Part shown: positions 15,618-24,246 of the stretch, piece by piece | Layout: every line of letters begins with the position of its first letter | Position numbering within the stretch: position 1 is the first letter of the stretch | NCBI RefSeq assembly: GCF_000702265.1 | Contig: NZ_JNKZ01000007.1 | Coordinates: 496,001-560,000 of the forward strand | Direction of reading: 5' to 3' | Source: Butyrivibrio sp. NC2002 | GTDB taxonomy: Bacteria; Bacillota; Clostridia; Lachnospirales; Lachnospiraceae | DNA: 64,000 nt | The notes under the pieces: model-generated | Databases searched by the model: none | Seen by the model: only the letters and a program-made list of their open reading frames with translations | Told to the model about the DNA's origin: nothing | Translations under genes and position numbers: made by a program

Positions 15618-16346
15618 TCAGAACTTAATATATCTGGGTCTTCCGCTTGATACTACATAATCTTCAGCACAGATGAAGGCTACAAGTTTTCCCCTGTAAT
15701 AAAACTCAGTTCTGTTGCCATTTTTCTCATCTATTACCATGTTGATGGAATCCACTCTGATGCAGTCATCATTTTCAAGATACCAGATATCTTCGACATT
15801 CTGAGCATAAGTTATAACAAAATCCCTTAACTCGCAGTAGTGGAATCTGTCATAGGTTATCAGCATCCTGCTCTGAGGACACTCACCCTCGCCGCTTTTT
15901 GGAATCCTTGCTCCAACAACCTTGATACGACCGCTCTTCATACGTCTGAAGGAGATCATGAGGTCATGCCCTTCTTCAAGAGCCTGAAACAAAACAAAGG
16001 GATGAACCGATGTGCATAAACGCTCGCTTCCGTAGCCAAGCTTTCTTCTCATCTGAGTTAGGATCAGTCTTATCTTCGCAAGAAAAGCTTCGTCCTCATT
16101 TCTCCTCTTGACTCTGAGTCTGAGCATTATCGCGTATTCTGCCTGCAGATAGTAATAATATGCTCTTGCATCATTGCAGGGTACGCCAAGACCCTTTCTG
16201 TAGATCTCACCCATCTCATAGGACAGCTCAGCAAATCTGCATTTGTAATGCGAAGATCCATCACTTATAAATTTTCTAAGTTCGTGCCGATATGCAGCTC
16301 TCTTCTGCATTCTGAGGCTCACACGGCTTTCATCTTTTTCTCTCAT
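15618..16346 (-). CDS. Uncharacterised protein with one Sel1-like segment
   Basis: A 242-residue, Arg/Lys-rich soluble protein that I do not recognise as a whole. Residues about 40-72 (ELSYEMGEIYRKGLGVPCNDARAYYYYLQA) look like a single Sel1/TPR-type repeat. The C-terminal half alternates beta-like stretches and contains DFVITYAQNVEDIW and FYYRGKLVAFICAEDYVV. No signal peptide or membrane helix is seen. The ATG at 16346 lacks a ribosome binding site, but a promoter ends only 12 nt upstream, which would make the mRNA nearly leaderless. It is a single-gene unit. Confidence 0.6.
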   Translation of the reverse strand: MREKDESRVSLRMQKRAAYRHELRKFISDGSSHYKCRFAELSYEMGEIYRKGLGVPCNDARAYYYYLQAEYAIMLRLRVKRRNEDEAFLAKIRLILTQMRRKLGYGSERLCTSVHPFVLFQALEEGHDLMISFRRMKSGRIKVVGARIPKSGEGECPQSRMLITYDRFHYCELRDFVITYAQNVEDIWYLENDDCIRVDSINMVIDEKNGNRTEFYYRGKLVAFICAEDYVVSSGRPRYIKF

Positions 16347-16358
16347 AGGGTTTATGAT

Positions 16359-16388
16359 ATCATAATCTGCTTTTCTTTACACCCTCAA
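16359..16388 (-). promoter_or_regulatory. Promoter close to the start codon, overlapping a palindrome
   Basis: On the minus strand, -35 TTGAGG (16383-16388) and -10 TATGAT (16359-16364) with an 18-nt spacer. The -10 lies inside the perfect 14-bp palindrome TTATGATATCATAA (16352-16365), a possible operator. Only 12 nt separate the -10 from the ATG at 16346. Confidence 0.45.
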
Positions 16389-16440
16389 AATATGCTTGTA
16401 TAATCATCTATATCAATAAATTCAGTATTTTGGAGGCCTT

Positions 16441-17469
16441 ATGACACCTATCACTAAAAAATTTTCACACCTTGGTTTTTCACTTACATTTTATCTGGTG
16501 CTTTCAAATGTATTGTCAACTATAGTGCTGTTTATTTTCTTTTTTATATATGCTTTTATTCATTTATTTAATAATCCGCAAATTAATCCTTTTTTACTGG
16601 TTTCGCAGGCGCAGGTATTTATAAGGGAAAATATGTTTCTTTCAACCATACTTACCTCCCTGCCGGGTTATTTTATTGCAATTCCATTGACGATACTTTT
16701 TCTTAATTCCAGAAAATATCAGGATATTCCCCTTCCCGGTTTTTCATTTGAAACGCCCTATGAAAAAACAATTGGAAGAAAGCTTTCGGTATCTGAATAT
16801 ATTATGTACATACTTTTCCTTATGCCTCTTGGGCTTATCGGAAGCAGCATAGGAGCCGCAATCGCTTCAGTACTTAGCATGATATCCGGCACCAATATCA
16901 CAGATGCCCTGTCACGCACCATAAGTGAAATGCAGCCCTGGCAGGTACTTATAACAACCTGCATCCTGGCACCGATATTTGAAGAAATACTCTTTAGATA
17001 TGCGGTAATAGGCTATACAAGGCGCTATGGCGAGTGGAATTCGATTTTTCTCTCAGCTCTTATTTTCGGACTTGTACATGCCAATATTTTTCAGTTCTTC
17101 TATGCTTTTATGATCGGTATTTTACTTGGATATGTATACATTCAGACAAGAAATCTGCTATACACGATTTCTATGCATATGATCTTCAATTTCTTCGGAG
17201 CATTTGTGCCAGTACTTCTATCACCTGACGGAAGCCTGAACACCGCTACAATCGTCTATACCGCTTTTCAGGCAGTAGTTGCAATAGTAGGTCTTGTGCT
17301 TTTGGTATACTACATAATCCGAGGAAACATAGTAAAATTCGACAGTTCAAAGCCGATCCCCGGAATTGGTCACCCGGATGTATACCTAAATCCCGGAATG
17401 CTGTGCTTCTTCATGCTGGTACTTCTTCTTACAATCTATACAACAATAATGTCAACATACGGACTGTAG
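16441..17469 (+). CDS. CPBP-family intramembrane metalloprotease
   Basis: A polytopic membrane protein with about eight hydrophobic helices. The CAAX-protease/bacteriocin-processing signatures are complete: EExxxR as Glu181-Glu182 to Arg186 (APIFEEILFR), FxxxH in FGLVHAN, and HxxxN in HMIFNFF. The 342 residues include an N-terminal pair of helices and a C-terminal pair beyond the core. Family members cleave prenylated or membrane substrates or confer bacteriocin self-immunity, but no bacteriocin is evident here. GGAGG lies 5 nt before the ATG. The gene is monocistronic with a bidirectional terminator behind it. Confidence 0.85.
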   Translation: MTPITKKFSHLGFSLTFYLVLSNVLSTIVLFIFFFIYAFIHLFNNPQINPFLLVSQAQVFIRENMFLSTILTSLPGYFIAIPLTILFLNSRKYQDIPLPGFSFETPYEKTIGRKLSVSEYIMYILFLMPLGLIGSSIGAAIASVLSMISGTNITDALSRTISEMQPWQVLITTCILAPIFEEILFRYAVIGYTRRYGEWNSIFLSALIFGLVHANIFQFFYAFMIGILLGYVYIQTRNLLYTISMHMIFNFFGAFVPVLLSPDGSLNTATIVYTAFQAVVAIVGLVLLVYYIIRGNIVKFDSSKPIPGIGHPDVYLNPGMLCFFMLVLLLTIYTTIMSTYGL

Positions 17470-17494
17470 ATTAAAACAGATGAAATACACCAAA

Positions 17495-17537
17495 AAAGCT
17501 GTACACCATGTGATACAAATTACTGGTGCACAGCTTT
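17495..17537. terminator. Bidirectional terminator between convergent genes
   Basis: Arms AAAGCTGT-ACACCA and TGGTGC-ACAGCTTT (14 bp with one mismatch) enclose a 15-nt loop and are flanked by A-rich and T-rich tracts, so both the CPBP gene and the 83-aa gene can end here. Confidence 0.75.
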
Positions 17538-17560
17538 ATTTTCATCTAAATCTATCTTAA

Positions 17561-17812
17561 TTAAAGCATCTCTACCGGTTCAGAGGAGAAATCGCCATAA
17601 CCGTTTTTGTAAAGAGACTGTACAAAGTCGATTGCTCTCTGTCCGGATTCTTCAATAGGTACATTCTGGCTATAGATAAATTCAATCTTATTACCGTTTG
17701 CCATAATGAAGTTTACCTGGGTTCCTATGATCTGGCCATCACCAACGTCCATACCCACAACTTCAACATCGGTAACCTCTCTGATTCTTCCTGCAGCAAA
17801 TAATACCCTCAT
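17561..17812 (-). CDS. Small conserved-looking protein following the MCP gene
   Basis: An 83-residue soluble protein that I do not recognise. The sequence suggests an alpha/beta fold with a run of beta strands (VTDVEVVGMDVGDGQIIGTQVNFIM, then KIEFIYSQNV) and a C-terminal helix (SGQRAIDFVQSLYKNGYG). The start has an AAGGAGG ribosome binding site 7 nt upstream. It begins 18 nt after the MCP stop codon and ends before a strong terminator, so it is very probably the second gene of the MCP operon. A role with that receptor is an inference from position only. Confidence 0.65.
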   Translation of the reverse strand: MRVLFAAGRIREVTDVEVVGMDVGDGQIIGTQVNFIMANGNKIEFIYSQNVPIEESGQRAIDFVQSLYKNGYGDFSSEPVEML

Positions 17813-17830
17813 TAAAGATACCTCCTTATT

Positions 17831-19351
17831 TTAATTCTCTGCCATAGCTTCCTGCTCGGCAGCCTCATATTGTCTTTCTTCCTCTTCCTCTTCCTCGTTA
17901 AGCTGTTTCAGCCTCTGAGCCTGCTCCAAGATACCCTTTAGAGCATCTCTGAAATCATCGAATTTAACAACAGCTTCCTGAGCATTTGAAAGTCCGTCAT
18001 TTGAAAGTGCGGCAACTTGCTGGCTTGTCGCAGACAGATTGGATATATTATCGTTGATCTCATTTGTAGAACGGGCAATGGTTTCCATGCTTGCTCCGAT
18101 GTCATCGATCCTGTCGATAAGTCCTGTTACATTAGAATCGATTGTTTCGAAAGCTGCTGCGGTATCTCTGATAACCTGGTTCTGTTCCTCAACTGACTGA
18201 ACAGTATTATCGATACTCTCCATAGCCTTATTTGCATCTTCTGTAAGTTCAGCAATTATGTTGGTGATCTCATTTGATGCATTATTTGTCTGCTCTGAAA
18301 GTCCTCTGATATCATCTGCAACAACTGCAAATCCTTTTCCTGCTTCACCTGCTCTTGCAGCCTCGATTGATGCATTAAGTGCAAGGAGGTTGGTCTGCTT
18401 GGATATAGCCATGATCGATCCGAGAATTTTCTGTACATCTTCTACCTTATCAAGAACCGCTCTTGTTGACTCAGCAGTAATATTACTTGCTGTTCTAACG
18501 CCTCTTGCCTTATCTCTAAGGACCTCTATAGTTTTAGCAACCTCTGTTACGATTTCCTTGGTATTCTTGGAAGCATCTATCATCTGGGTTCTCTGATCGT
18601 CAGCAACCTGGGTCTGCTCTCTGATCTCAGCAACCTTCTGTGCTTCATCTGTTACAGCCTGTGCCGTACTCTCAGTTGATGATGCAATATCTCTCATTCC
18701 TGAGCTTGTATCTTCGATAATCTTTTCAAGCTGTTCAATTCCTTCCTGTGCTCCGTCAAACAGATCTGAGATCTCTCCGGCAATCTTACCCATCTCATGG
18801 CTCGTTGCCTGCTGTGCCATCGTATGTTCCTTAATAGTGTCGTGGCTCTCTGTATTAAATGCACTAAGAAGATCTCTTGTCTGTAAAGCAGCCATAATTG
18901 TAAGTACGACAGCTATTCCCAGCATCAGGGTTTCTGTACCCACATAACCTCTCGGGATGCATATGCGAAAAGCAGTAATAACATACATAATTAGTATTAC
19001 TGTACTTCCACCAATGATTATTCTCTTATTCATGTAGACAATTCCCGAAACCAGGATAGAAAGTCCAAATGTCACATAGTAAAGCTGACACTCTACAAGC
19101 ATTAAGATAACAAACAATACTGTAGCGCCAAGCATTATCATCGCTGCGCCTTTTCTTCCTGTTTTGAACTTGAAAAAGCCAACACACATAACGCATATAC
19201 TTGCTGCACATGCCAAAAGTTCGAATATTCTACCCGAAGTAAAGCCATCTGAAACGCCTTCAAAAAGAAATGCAAGCGCACAGCTGACTACTATGATCAA
19301 ACATACAACCAGTGCGCGTTGATTAGCTCTGACAAATTGTTCCCTCTTCAT
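17831..19351 (-). CDS. Methyl-accepting chemotaxis protein with polytopic N-terminus
   Basis: A chemoreceptor of 506 residues. The N-terminal third (about 10-160) has roughly six hydrophobic helices and no large extracytoplasmic ligand domain, so it may sense membrane or redox state. The C-terminal coiled-coil signalling domain has a canonical tip around residues 320-350 ([18 protein letters not shown] followed by [14 protein letters not shown]). The tail is a run of acidic residues ([20 protein letters not shown]). A GGAGG site precedes the ATG. Upstream lies the 20-nt element shared with the locus at 14.8 kb. It is cotranscribed with the 83-residue protein. Confidence 0.92.
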   Translation of the reverse strand: MKREQFVRANQRALVVCLIIVVSCALAFLFEGVSDGFTSGRIFELLACAASICVMCVGFFKFKTGRKGAAMIMLGATVLFVILMLVECQLYYVTFGLSILVSGIVYMNKRIIIGGSTVILIMYVITAFRICIPRGYVGTETLMLGIAVVLTIMAALQTRDLLSAFNTESHDTIKEHTMAQQATSHEMGKIAGEISDLFDGAQEGIEQLEKIIEDTSSGMRDIASSTESTAQAVTDEAQKVAEIREQTQVADDQRTQMIDASKNTKEIVTEVAKTIEVLRDKARGVRTASNITAESTRAVLDKVEDVQKILGSIMAISKQTNLLALNASIEAARAGEAGKGFAVVADDIRGLSEQTNNASNEITNIIAELTEDANKAMESIDNTVQSVEEQNQVIRDTAAAFETIDSNVTGLIDRIDDIGASMETIARSTNEINDNISNLSATSQQVAALSNDGLSNAQEAVVKFDDFRDALKGILEQAQRLKQLNEEEEEEERQYEAAEQEAMAEN

Positions 19352-19478
19352 GAGTTAATCCTCCTATGAAAAAGCAAAAGAAGCTGTCTACCAATACAAT
19401 TTAATTTTATCAGAATTGACGTTTTTTAGTTATAAACATTTGCTAAAAAGAATATTGTTTTTATGAACTACCCCTTTT

Positions 19479-19498
19479 GCCTTGGCACGGGTGCATGG
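19479..19498 (-). other. Shared 20-nt element, copy near the MCP gene
   Basis: On the minus strand this matches 14825-14844 at 19 of 20 positions (CCATGCACCCG, then T or A, then GCCAAGGC). It lies in the 179-nt gap upstream of the MCP start. The flanks of the two copies differ, apart from short paired segments. Confidence 0.45.
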
Positions 19499-19530
19499 GT
19501 TCTCTATATGCGGGAGGTTTTAATAACCCC

Positions 19531-20058
19531 CTATTGTCTGTTAAAATAATCAATTCCGCTGCATATAAAATAGGTCCTTAGATATCCGTCGGATGAAACA
19601 AATGCAATTTCATTTGTTGACTCAAGAAAATAGATCATATCTCCATCTTCCGCTTCAGTTTTGGTAAGGCACATCGGATTATCTATCAACGCATTTGCAG
19701 CCTCTAAATATTCTTCCTCTGAGGAGAATCCCATTTCTATTCCATGTTTTTCGAAGTGTCCCATCAATCTGTCCGGATAGCGGAAATTGTAAAAGACATC
19801 TTCATGCTCATCTGCATTACTTTCTTCCTGATCAGAGCTATCTTCAACATAAGAAGCACTTTCTTCTTCAGAAGCAAGACTTTCTTCAATAGAAGCGGTA
19901 TCCTCTTGTGCACTCTCAACTACTTCCGAAGTCTCTATGCTGCTTTCACTATCGCCGCTCCCAAGCTCTCCCAAATGCGGGTAAATGATCATATACAGTG
20001 CAGACATAAGTAGCAAAACAATAAGCCCTGTATAATACGTTTTTGGTTTTTTTCTCAT
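19531..20058 (-). CDS. Membrane-anchored protein with a nuclease-like (BECR-type) C-terminal domain
   Basis: A 175-residue protein with one N-terminal helix (about 8-28), a Ser/Glu-rich acidic linker (about 33-88) and a C-terminal domain facing outward. That domain (FRYPDRLMGHFEKHGIEMGFSS, then EYLEAANAL, STNEIAFVSSDGYLRTYF and a terminal DYFNRQ) resembles by eye the barnase/EndoU/colicin-E5/RelE-like domains found at the ends of polymorphic toxins. The ATG follows the stop of the HerA-like gene by 1 nt, so translation is probably coupled. No immunity gene is evident. The activity is inferred; it may instead be a surface housekeeping domain. Confidence 0.6.
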   Translation of the reverse strand: MRKKPKTYYTGLIVLLLMSALYMIIYPHLGELGSGDSESSIETSEVVESAQEDTASIEESLASEEESASYVEDSSDQEESNADEHEDVFYNFRYPDRLMGHFEKHGIEMGFSSEEEYLEAANALIDNPMCLTKTEAEDGDMIYFLESTNEIAFVSSDGYLRTYFICSGIDYFNRQ

Positions 20059-20059
20059 A

Positions 20060-21658
20060 TCAAGATTTAAACAGAGTTCCTATAATGCCTCTTCCAAGGC
20101 TGGCTCCGATATTTCCTCCAAGTGTTTTTCCGAATTTGCCAAAGCTCTTGCCAAAATTCTTACCTACTTCTCTGCCCACAGTACCTGTTAACGTAGAAGC
20201 GACAGACTTTGCAGCGCGCTTTTTAGCAGCAGCTTCTCTTTCTTTTTCTCTCTCTTCTCTTCTGATCTCAGCCTCTGCAGCTCTTTGCTGCGCTTTAAGC
20301 TGTGCTGCTTCTTCCTTCTCTTTGGCTTTTCTTAATGCTTCCTCTTCCTTTGCCTTTTCTGCTTCCTTAGCATCTAGTATTCCCTTTCTCTTTAGCATCT
20401 CGAAAGCTGAATCGTTATCAACAGCATTGGCATAAACAGAATACATTATAGATGACTTAATTATGTTATCACGCATCGAATCATCTATTCCGCCAATACG
20501 GCTCATAGGAGGAAGGACGTAAGCCCTTTCGCAAATGCAGGGAATACCGCCCTCATCAAGACATGATATTACGCCTTCGCCTGTTCCAAGCTCCATTATC
20601 GCATCGAATGTGCTAAATGACGGATTCTCCCTGAAGGACTCTGCAGCAGCCTTAACAGCCTTCTGATCAGCAGGAGTATATGCGTGAAGAGCATGCTGTA
20701 TCTTATTTCCAAGCTGAGCGAGCACTCCATCCGGAATATCCTTGGGATTCTGAGTGATGAAGTAAACGCCTACTCCCTTAGAGCGTATAAGCTTTACAAC
20801 CTGCTCGATCTTATCTGTCAGTGCTTTTGAAGTATCCTTAAAAAGAAGATGCGCTTCATCAAAGAAAAATACCATCTTGGGCTTTTCTAAGTCTCCAACC
20901 TCCGGGAGATTCTCAAACAGCTCAGAAAGCATCCATAAAAGGAATGTGGAATACAGTATTCCATTTCCGATAAGCCCCTGCGCATCCAGAATATTTATCA
21001 TCCCTCTTCCGTCTGTATCTGTCTTGAAAAAGTCAGTTATGTTAAGTGCAGGCTCGCCAAAGAATATGTCACCTCCCTGTGTTTCAAGGGATACAACACT
21101 TCTAAGTATGGCACTTATTGACTGAGGACTCATTTTGCCATATTCCTCGGCATAGTCCTTGTTGTTATTTGACAGTTCATTTAAAAGTGCCTTTAAGTCC
21201 TTGGTATCAAATAAAAACCATCCATTCTCATCTGCTATTCTGAATGCTATTGTAAGAATATCGCTCTGAAGATCATTGAGCCCAAGAATACGTGAAAGAA
21301 GAATCGGTCCCATCTCAGAGACAGTAGTCCTAAGCTGTATGCCGTTCTTTCCGTACAGATCCCAGAATGTAGCGGGGAACTTTTTATAAGAAAATCCCTC
21401 ATCTGACAGACCAAACTTCTCGATTCTCTCTTCCATTCCGGAGCCTTCGCATACCATTCCCGCAAGGTCTCCCTTAACGTCAGCAAGGAATACCGGAACT
21501 CCCATTTCACTAAAAGACTCAGCAAGAACTTTAAGTGTTACAGTCTTACCTGATCCTGTCGCACCTGCAATAAGACCGTGTCTGTTCGCCATTTTCGGCA
21601 AAAGAAACAATTCCTTTTCATCTGCCTTTGCTATAAGTATCTTCCCGTTTTTTACCAT
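20060..21658 (-). CDS. HerA-like DNA-translocase ATPase, DUF853/YjgR type
   Basis: A 532-residue ATPase of the HerA/FtsK class. Walker A GATGSGKT is at residues 32-39, and Walker B MVFFFDEAHLLF is near 270, followed by the TQNPKDIP segment typical of the family. After residue 430 comes an Ala/Glu/Lys-rich coiled coil, and the C-terminus ends in a Gly-rich basic tail. YjgR-type proteins lack the HAS barrel and NurA partner of archaeal HerA, and their role is not settled. GGAGGG lies 6 nt before the ATG. The nuclease-like membrane protein is translationally coupled behind it. Confidence 0.88.
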   Translation of the reverse strand: MVKNGKILIAKADEKELFLLPKMANRHGLIAGATGSGKTVTLKVLAESFSEMGVPVFLADVKGDLAGMVCEGSGMEERIEKFGLSDEGFSYKKFPATFWDLYGKNGIQLRTTVSEMGPILLSRILGLNDLQSDILTIAFRIADENGWFLFDTKDLKALLNELSNNNKDYAEEYGKMSPQSISAILRSVVSLETQGGDIFFGEPALNITDFFKTDTDGRGMINILDAQGLIGNGILYSTFLLWMLSELFENLPEVGDLEKPKMVFFFDEAHLLFKDTSKALTDKIEQVVKLIRSKGVGVYFITQNPKDIPDGVLAQLGNKIQHALHAYTPADQKAVKAAAESFRENPSFSTFDAIMELGTGEGVISCLDEGGIPCICERAYVLPPMSRIGGIDDSMRDNIIKSSIMYSVYANAVDNDSAFEMLKRKGILDAKEAEKAKEEEALRKAKEKEEAAQLKAQQRAAEAEIRREEREKEREAAAKKRAAKSVASTLTGTVGREVGKNFGKSFGKFGKTLGGNIGASLGRGIIGTLFKS

Positions 21659-21674
21659 TTCATACCCTCCATGG

Positions 21675-21711
21675 TCCTAAGGGAGTACCGCTTGCGGTGG
21701 ATTCCTTAGGA
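21675..21711. repeat. Two-level hairpin upstream of the HerA-like gene
   Basis: The outer arms TCCTAAGG / CCTTAGGA enclose an inner perfect stem ACCGC-TT-GCGGT. It lies in the 106-nt gap between the SpoIIE-phosphatase stop and the HerA-like ribosome binding site, without a T-run, so it is not a standard terminator. Confidence 0.5.
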
Positions 21712-21764
21712 CGGTCTAATGTTTTCATAACTTGCTTTACACTACCCAGCTTAGCCCTTCGAAG

Positions 21765-23321
21765 TTATTTGTTTTCTAATGAGCTATCTGTTCCAAAATA
21801 TTTAAGACACAGCATCGTGATATCATCAAACTGAGGAGCTTCCCCAACAAATTCTGATATCTTATCTCTAAGATGAGTATCAATTGCTTTTAGCTCTTCA
21901 TCAGCTTTTTCATTAAGCGTGCTCAGCATTCTGTCTATGCCAAACATCTCTTTTTCCTCATTGGTAGCCTCCGCTACGCCGTCTGTGTATATAAACAGCA
22001 TATCTCCGGGATTAAGTACCGTACTGCCGGTGAAAAACTTAAGTCCCTCAAATGTTGCAAGCGGCGGAGAATGCTTTTCCTTAATAATTTCAAATGACTC
22101 TCCTGCGCGCCTTACAGCCGGATACTCATGTCCCGCATTTGCGTATCTGAGTTCGCCCGTGGAGATCGTAAGGATTCCAATCCAGGTCGTAACAAACAGT
22201 TCCACTTTATTGTTCTCGCAGAGCTGCTCATTGGTCTTAGTAAGGATTCTTCCGGGATCATGACTCTTGGAATACATAGTCTGATTTTTCAAAAGAGCCT
22301 TGGTGATCATCATAAAAAGTGCCGCAGGAATGCCTTTTCCGGAAACATCAGCAATTACCAGCCCCAGATGATCCTCATCAATCATGAAAAAGTCATAGAA
22401 GTCTCCACCTACTTCTCTTGCAGGTGTCATTGATGCATACAGATCAAATTCATCCCTCTCAGGAAAAGGCGGGAATATTCTTGGAAGAACATTCTCCTGG
22501 ATTCTGGCAGCAAGGTCAAGCTCTCTGTCTGCAACAGCTTTTTCCCTACCCTGAGAAACATTAAGGACACAGTAAATAAGCAGGATATCAAGCATAATAA
22601 TAAGCGCGCCGAGTGAAAGGCCATAAACAAGAGCTGTTAGTATTCCGACCAAAAACGGTGCAAATGCATAAACATAAAAGACTATAAGCTGATACCTTTC
22701 CAGACGTTTTCGCTCATAGGTGACGATCACCAGCGACGATATAATAGTGAAAAACGCATATACCATTGAAAATATATATTTCGGATTTCTATGATATATT
22801 CCATCAGGCCCAACCACAAAGTAAAAGCCTGTAAAGAGATTGATCACGCAAAACAGTATAGATATGATAAGTCCGATCTGAACAACGTAAGTAAATCTGG
22901 TAACGATCTTATCAGAAAGTCCAAGATAGGAAGTCGTATAAAGCCAGAACAGACATGCCTCAACAGGCGCACAGATATAATAGACTGTATTATCAAGAAT
23001 ATTCAGCCATCTGAGAGCAGGAATTCCGTCCACAAGCCATGCTATGGAATCAGAAAAAAGCCCTATAAAAGCTACATTAATGAGAAGCAGAAGAAACTTT
23101 AAGTTTTTCCCGCTTTTTTGCACATCAACGATGCAGCTGTTATACAGGACAAATGCCATAAGCATTCCTGCAATATCAGCTGAAATATTTATAATATAAA
23201 CATGTTTCAGCTCATCAAGGCCTCTTTTCATTAGTGCATATACTATTGCCGATATAAGCACCATGAACATAATACTGACAAAGACAACTTTTTTCTTTCT
23301 TCGTTTGCTTACAAAACCCAT
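21765..23321 (-). CDS. Seven-helix membrane SpoIIE-type serine phosphatase
   Basis: A 518-residue sensor phosphatase. Residues about 10-270 form an N-terminal membrane domain of seven or more helices similar to the histidine-kinase 7TM class. A short linker leads to a PP2C/SpoIIE domain (about 285-515) with metal-binding motifs in REVGGDFYDFF, LVIADVSGKGIPAALFM and the terminal QFDDITMLCL. Such proteins dephosphorylate STAS-domain antagonists to release a sigma factor or other target. Two STAS proteins and an anti-sigma-like protein lie just upstream in the same direction, fitting a partner-switching circuit. A GGAG site precedes the ATG. Confidence 0.88.
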   Translation of the reverse strand: MGFVSKRRKKKVVFVSIMFMVLISAIVYALMKRGLDELKHVYIINISADIAGMLMAFVLYNSCIVDVQKSGKNLKFLLLLINVAFIGLFSDSIAWLVDGIPALRWLNILDNTVYYICAPVEACLFWLYTTSYLGLSDKIVTRFTYVVQIGLIISILFCVINLFTGFYFVVGPDGIYHRNPKYIFSMVYAFFTIISSLVIVTYERKRLERYQLIVFYVYAFAPFLVGILTALVYGLSLGALIIMLDILLIYCVLNVSQGREKAVADRELDLAARIQENVLPRIFPPFPERDEFDLYASMTPAREVGGDFYDFFMIDEDHLGLVIADVSGKGIPAALFMMITKALLKNQTMYSKSHDPGRILTKTNEQLCENNKVELFVTTWIGILTISTGELRYANAGHEYPAVRRAGESFEIIKEKHSPPLATFEGLKFFTGSTVLNPGDMLFIYTDGVAEATNEEKEMFGIDRMLSTLNEKADEELKAIDTHLRDKISEFVGEAPQFDDITMLCLKYFGTDSSLENK

Positions 23322-23346
23322 TACAACAAAACTCCATTTTCACCTT

Positions 23347-24216
23347 TTATTTCCCCTCATATTTGTGAACATCCTCAACAAATTTAAGAAGGTTTTCCGG
23401 ATATTCCATATCCGGCTCAAGGTTATTATCCCCAAGTATTACCAGCTTATTAGATCCGTGATAGTCACTGCCTGCAGTAACATACAGGTCATATTTCTTT
23501 GCAAAATCAAGCATTTCATTGATCATCTTAAATGAAAAGCCTGAATAATAAGCTTCTACACCCTTTATTCCAAAAGAAGTAAGCTTATCAAGTCTCTTTC
23601 TCATCTCCTCGCCCTGCATCAGCTGTCCTCCGTCGCCATAGATAGGGTGAGCCAGAACCGGTATTCCACCGGAATCAAGAATTGCCTCTATCGCCTCTTT
23701 GGGTCTTACATAGCAATTTGCAAATTTTTTCTTATTAAGATAATTTTCTATTGCTTCTTCCTTGCTATTAACATACCCGTATTTAACCATTAGCTTTCCA
23801 ATATGGGGCTTTCCGGGATTGTAATTGCTAAGAAGGTCATCTATATCTTCCTTTGAAAAGGTAAAACCAAAGCTGTCCTTTAAAAATTCAAGTCTCTGAT
23901 TTACCTTGTAAAGTCTAAGTGAATGTGTCTTTTCAACCAGATCATTTATTGCTTTTCCGTCGGGTCTGTAACCATAGCCCAGGATATGATATTTGCCATC
24001 CTCATCCCTGCAGGATATCTCTGTACCCGAAATAAAGCGCGGAGAATCCGCCTTTAATAAGGGCGGGATTAGCTCCGCAGCTTTAATTGCATCATGATCG
24101 GTAATGGAAAACAGACCAATTCCCTCTTTCTTTACTTTTTCAAGTATTTCAGCGGGTGTATCTGTTCCATCAGACACAGTAGAATGCATGTGTAAATCTA
24201 TTTTTATATTTTCCAT
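23347..24216 (-). CDS. PHP-domain phosphoesterase (RNase AM/YciV type)
   Basis: A 289-residue cytoplasmic PHP enzyme. The metal ligands are visible: His9 and His11 in DLHMHSTVSDG, the ITDHDA motif, GTEISC, the HPIYG segment and the late GSDYHG. This arrangement matches the 3',5'-nucleotide bisphosphate phosphatase/RNase AM subfamily, which acts on pAp-type nucleotides and RNA 5' ends. It sits between the STAS-kinase fusion and the SpoIIE phosphatase with gaps of 25-30 nt, so it is probably in their operon. Whether it takes part in the signalling circuit is unknown. Confidence 0.85.
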   Translation of the reverse strand: MENIKIDLHMHSTVSDGTDTPAEILEKVKKEGIGLFSITDHDAIKAAELIPPLLKADSPRFISGTEISCRDEDGKYHILGYGYRPDGKAINDLVEKTHSLRLYKVNQRLEFLKDSFGFTFSKEDIDDLLSNYNPGKPHIGKLMVKYGYVNSKEEAIENYLNKKKFANCYVRPKEAIEAILDSGGIPVLAHPIYGDGGQLMQGEEMRKRLDKLTSFGIKGVEAYYSGFSFKMINEMLDFAKKYDLYVTAGSDYHGSNKLVILGDNNLEPDMEYPENLLKFVEDVHKYEGK

Positions 24217-24246
24217 TAAATAGTTCCTTAAATTAGTATGTCAGAC

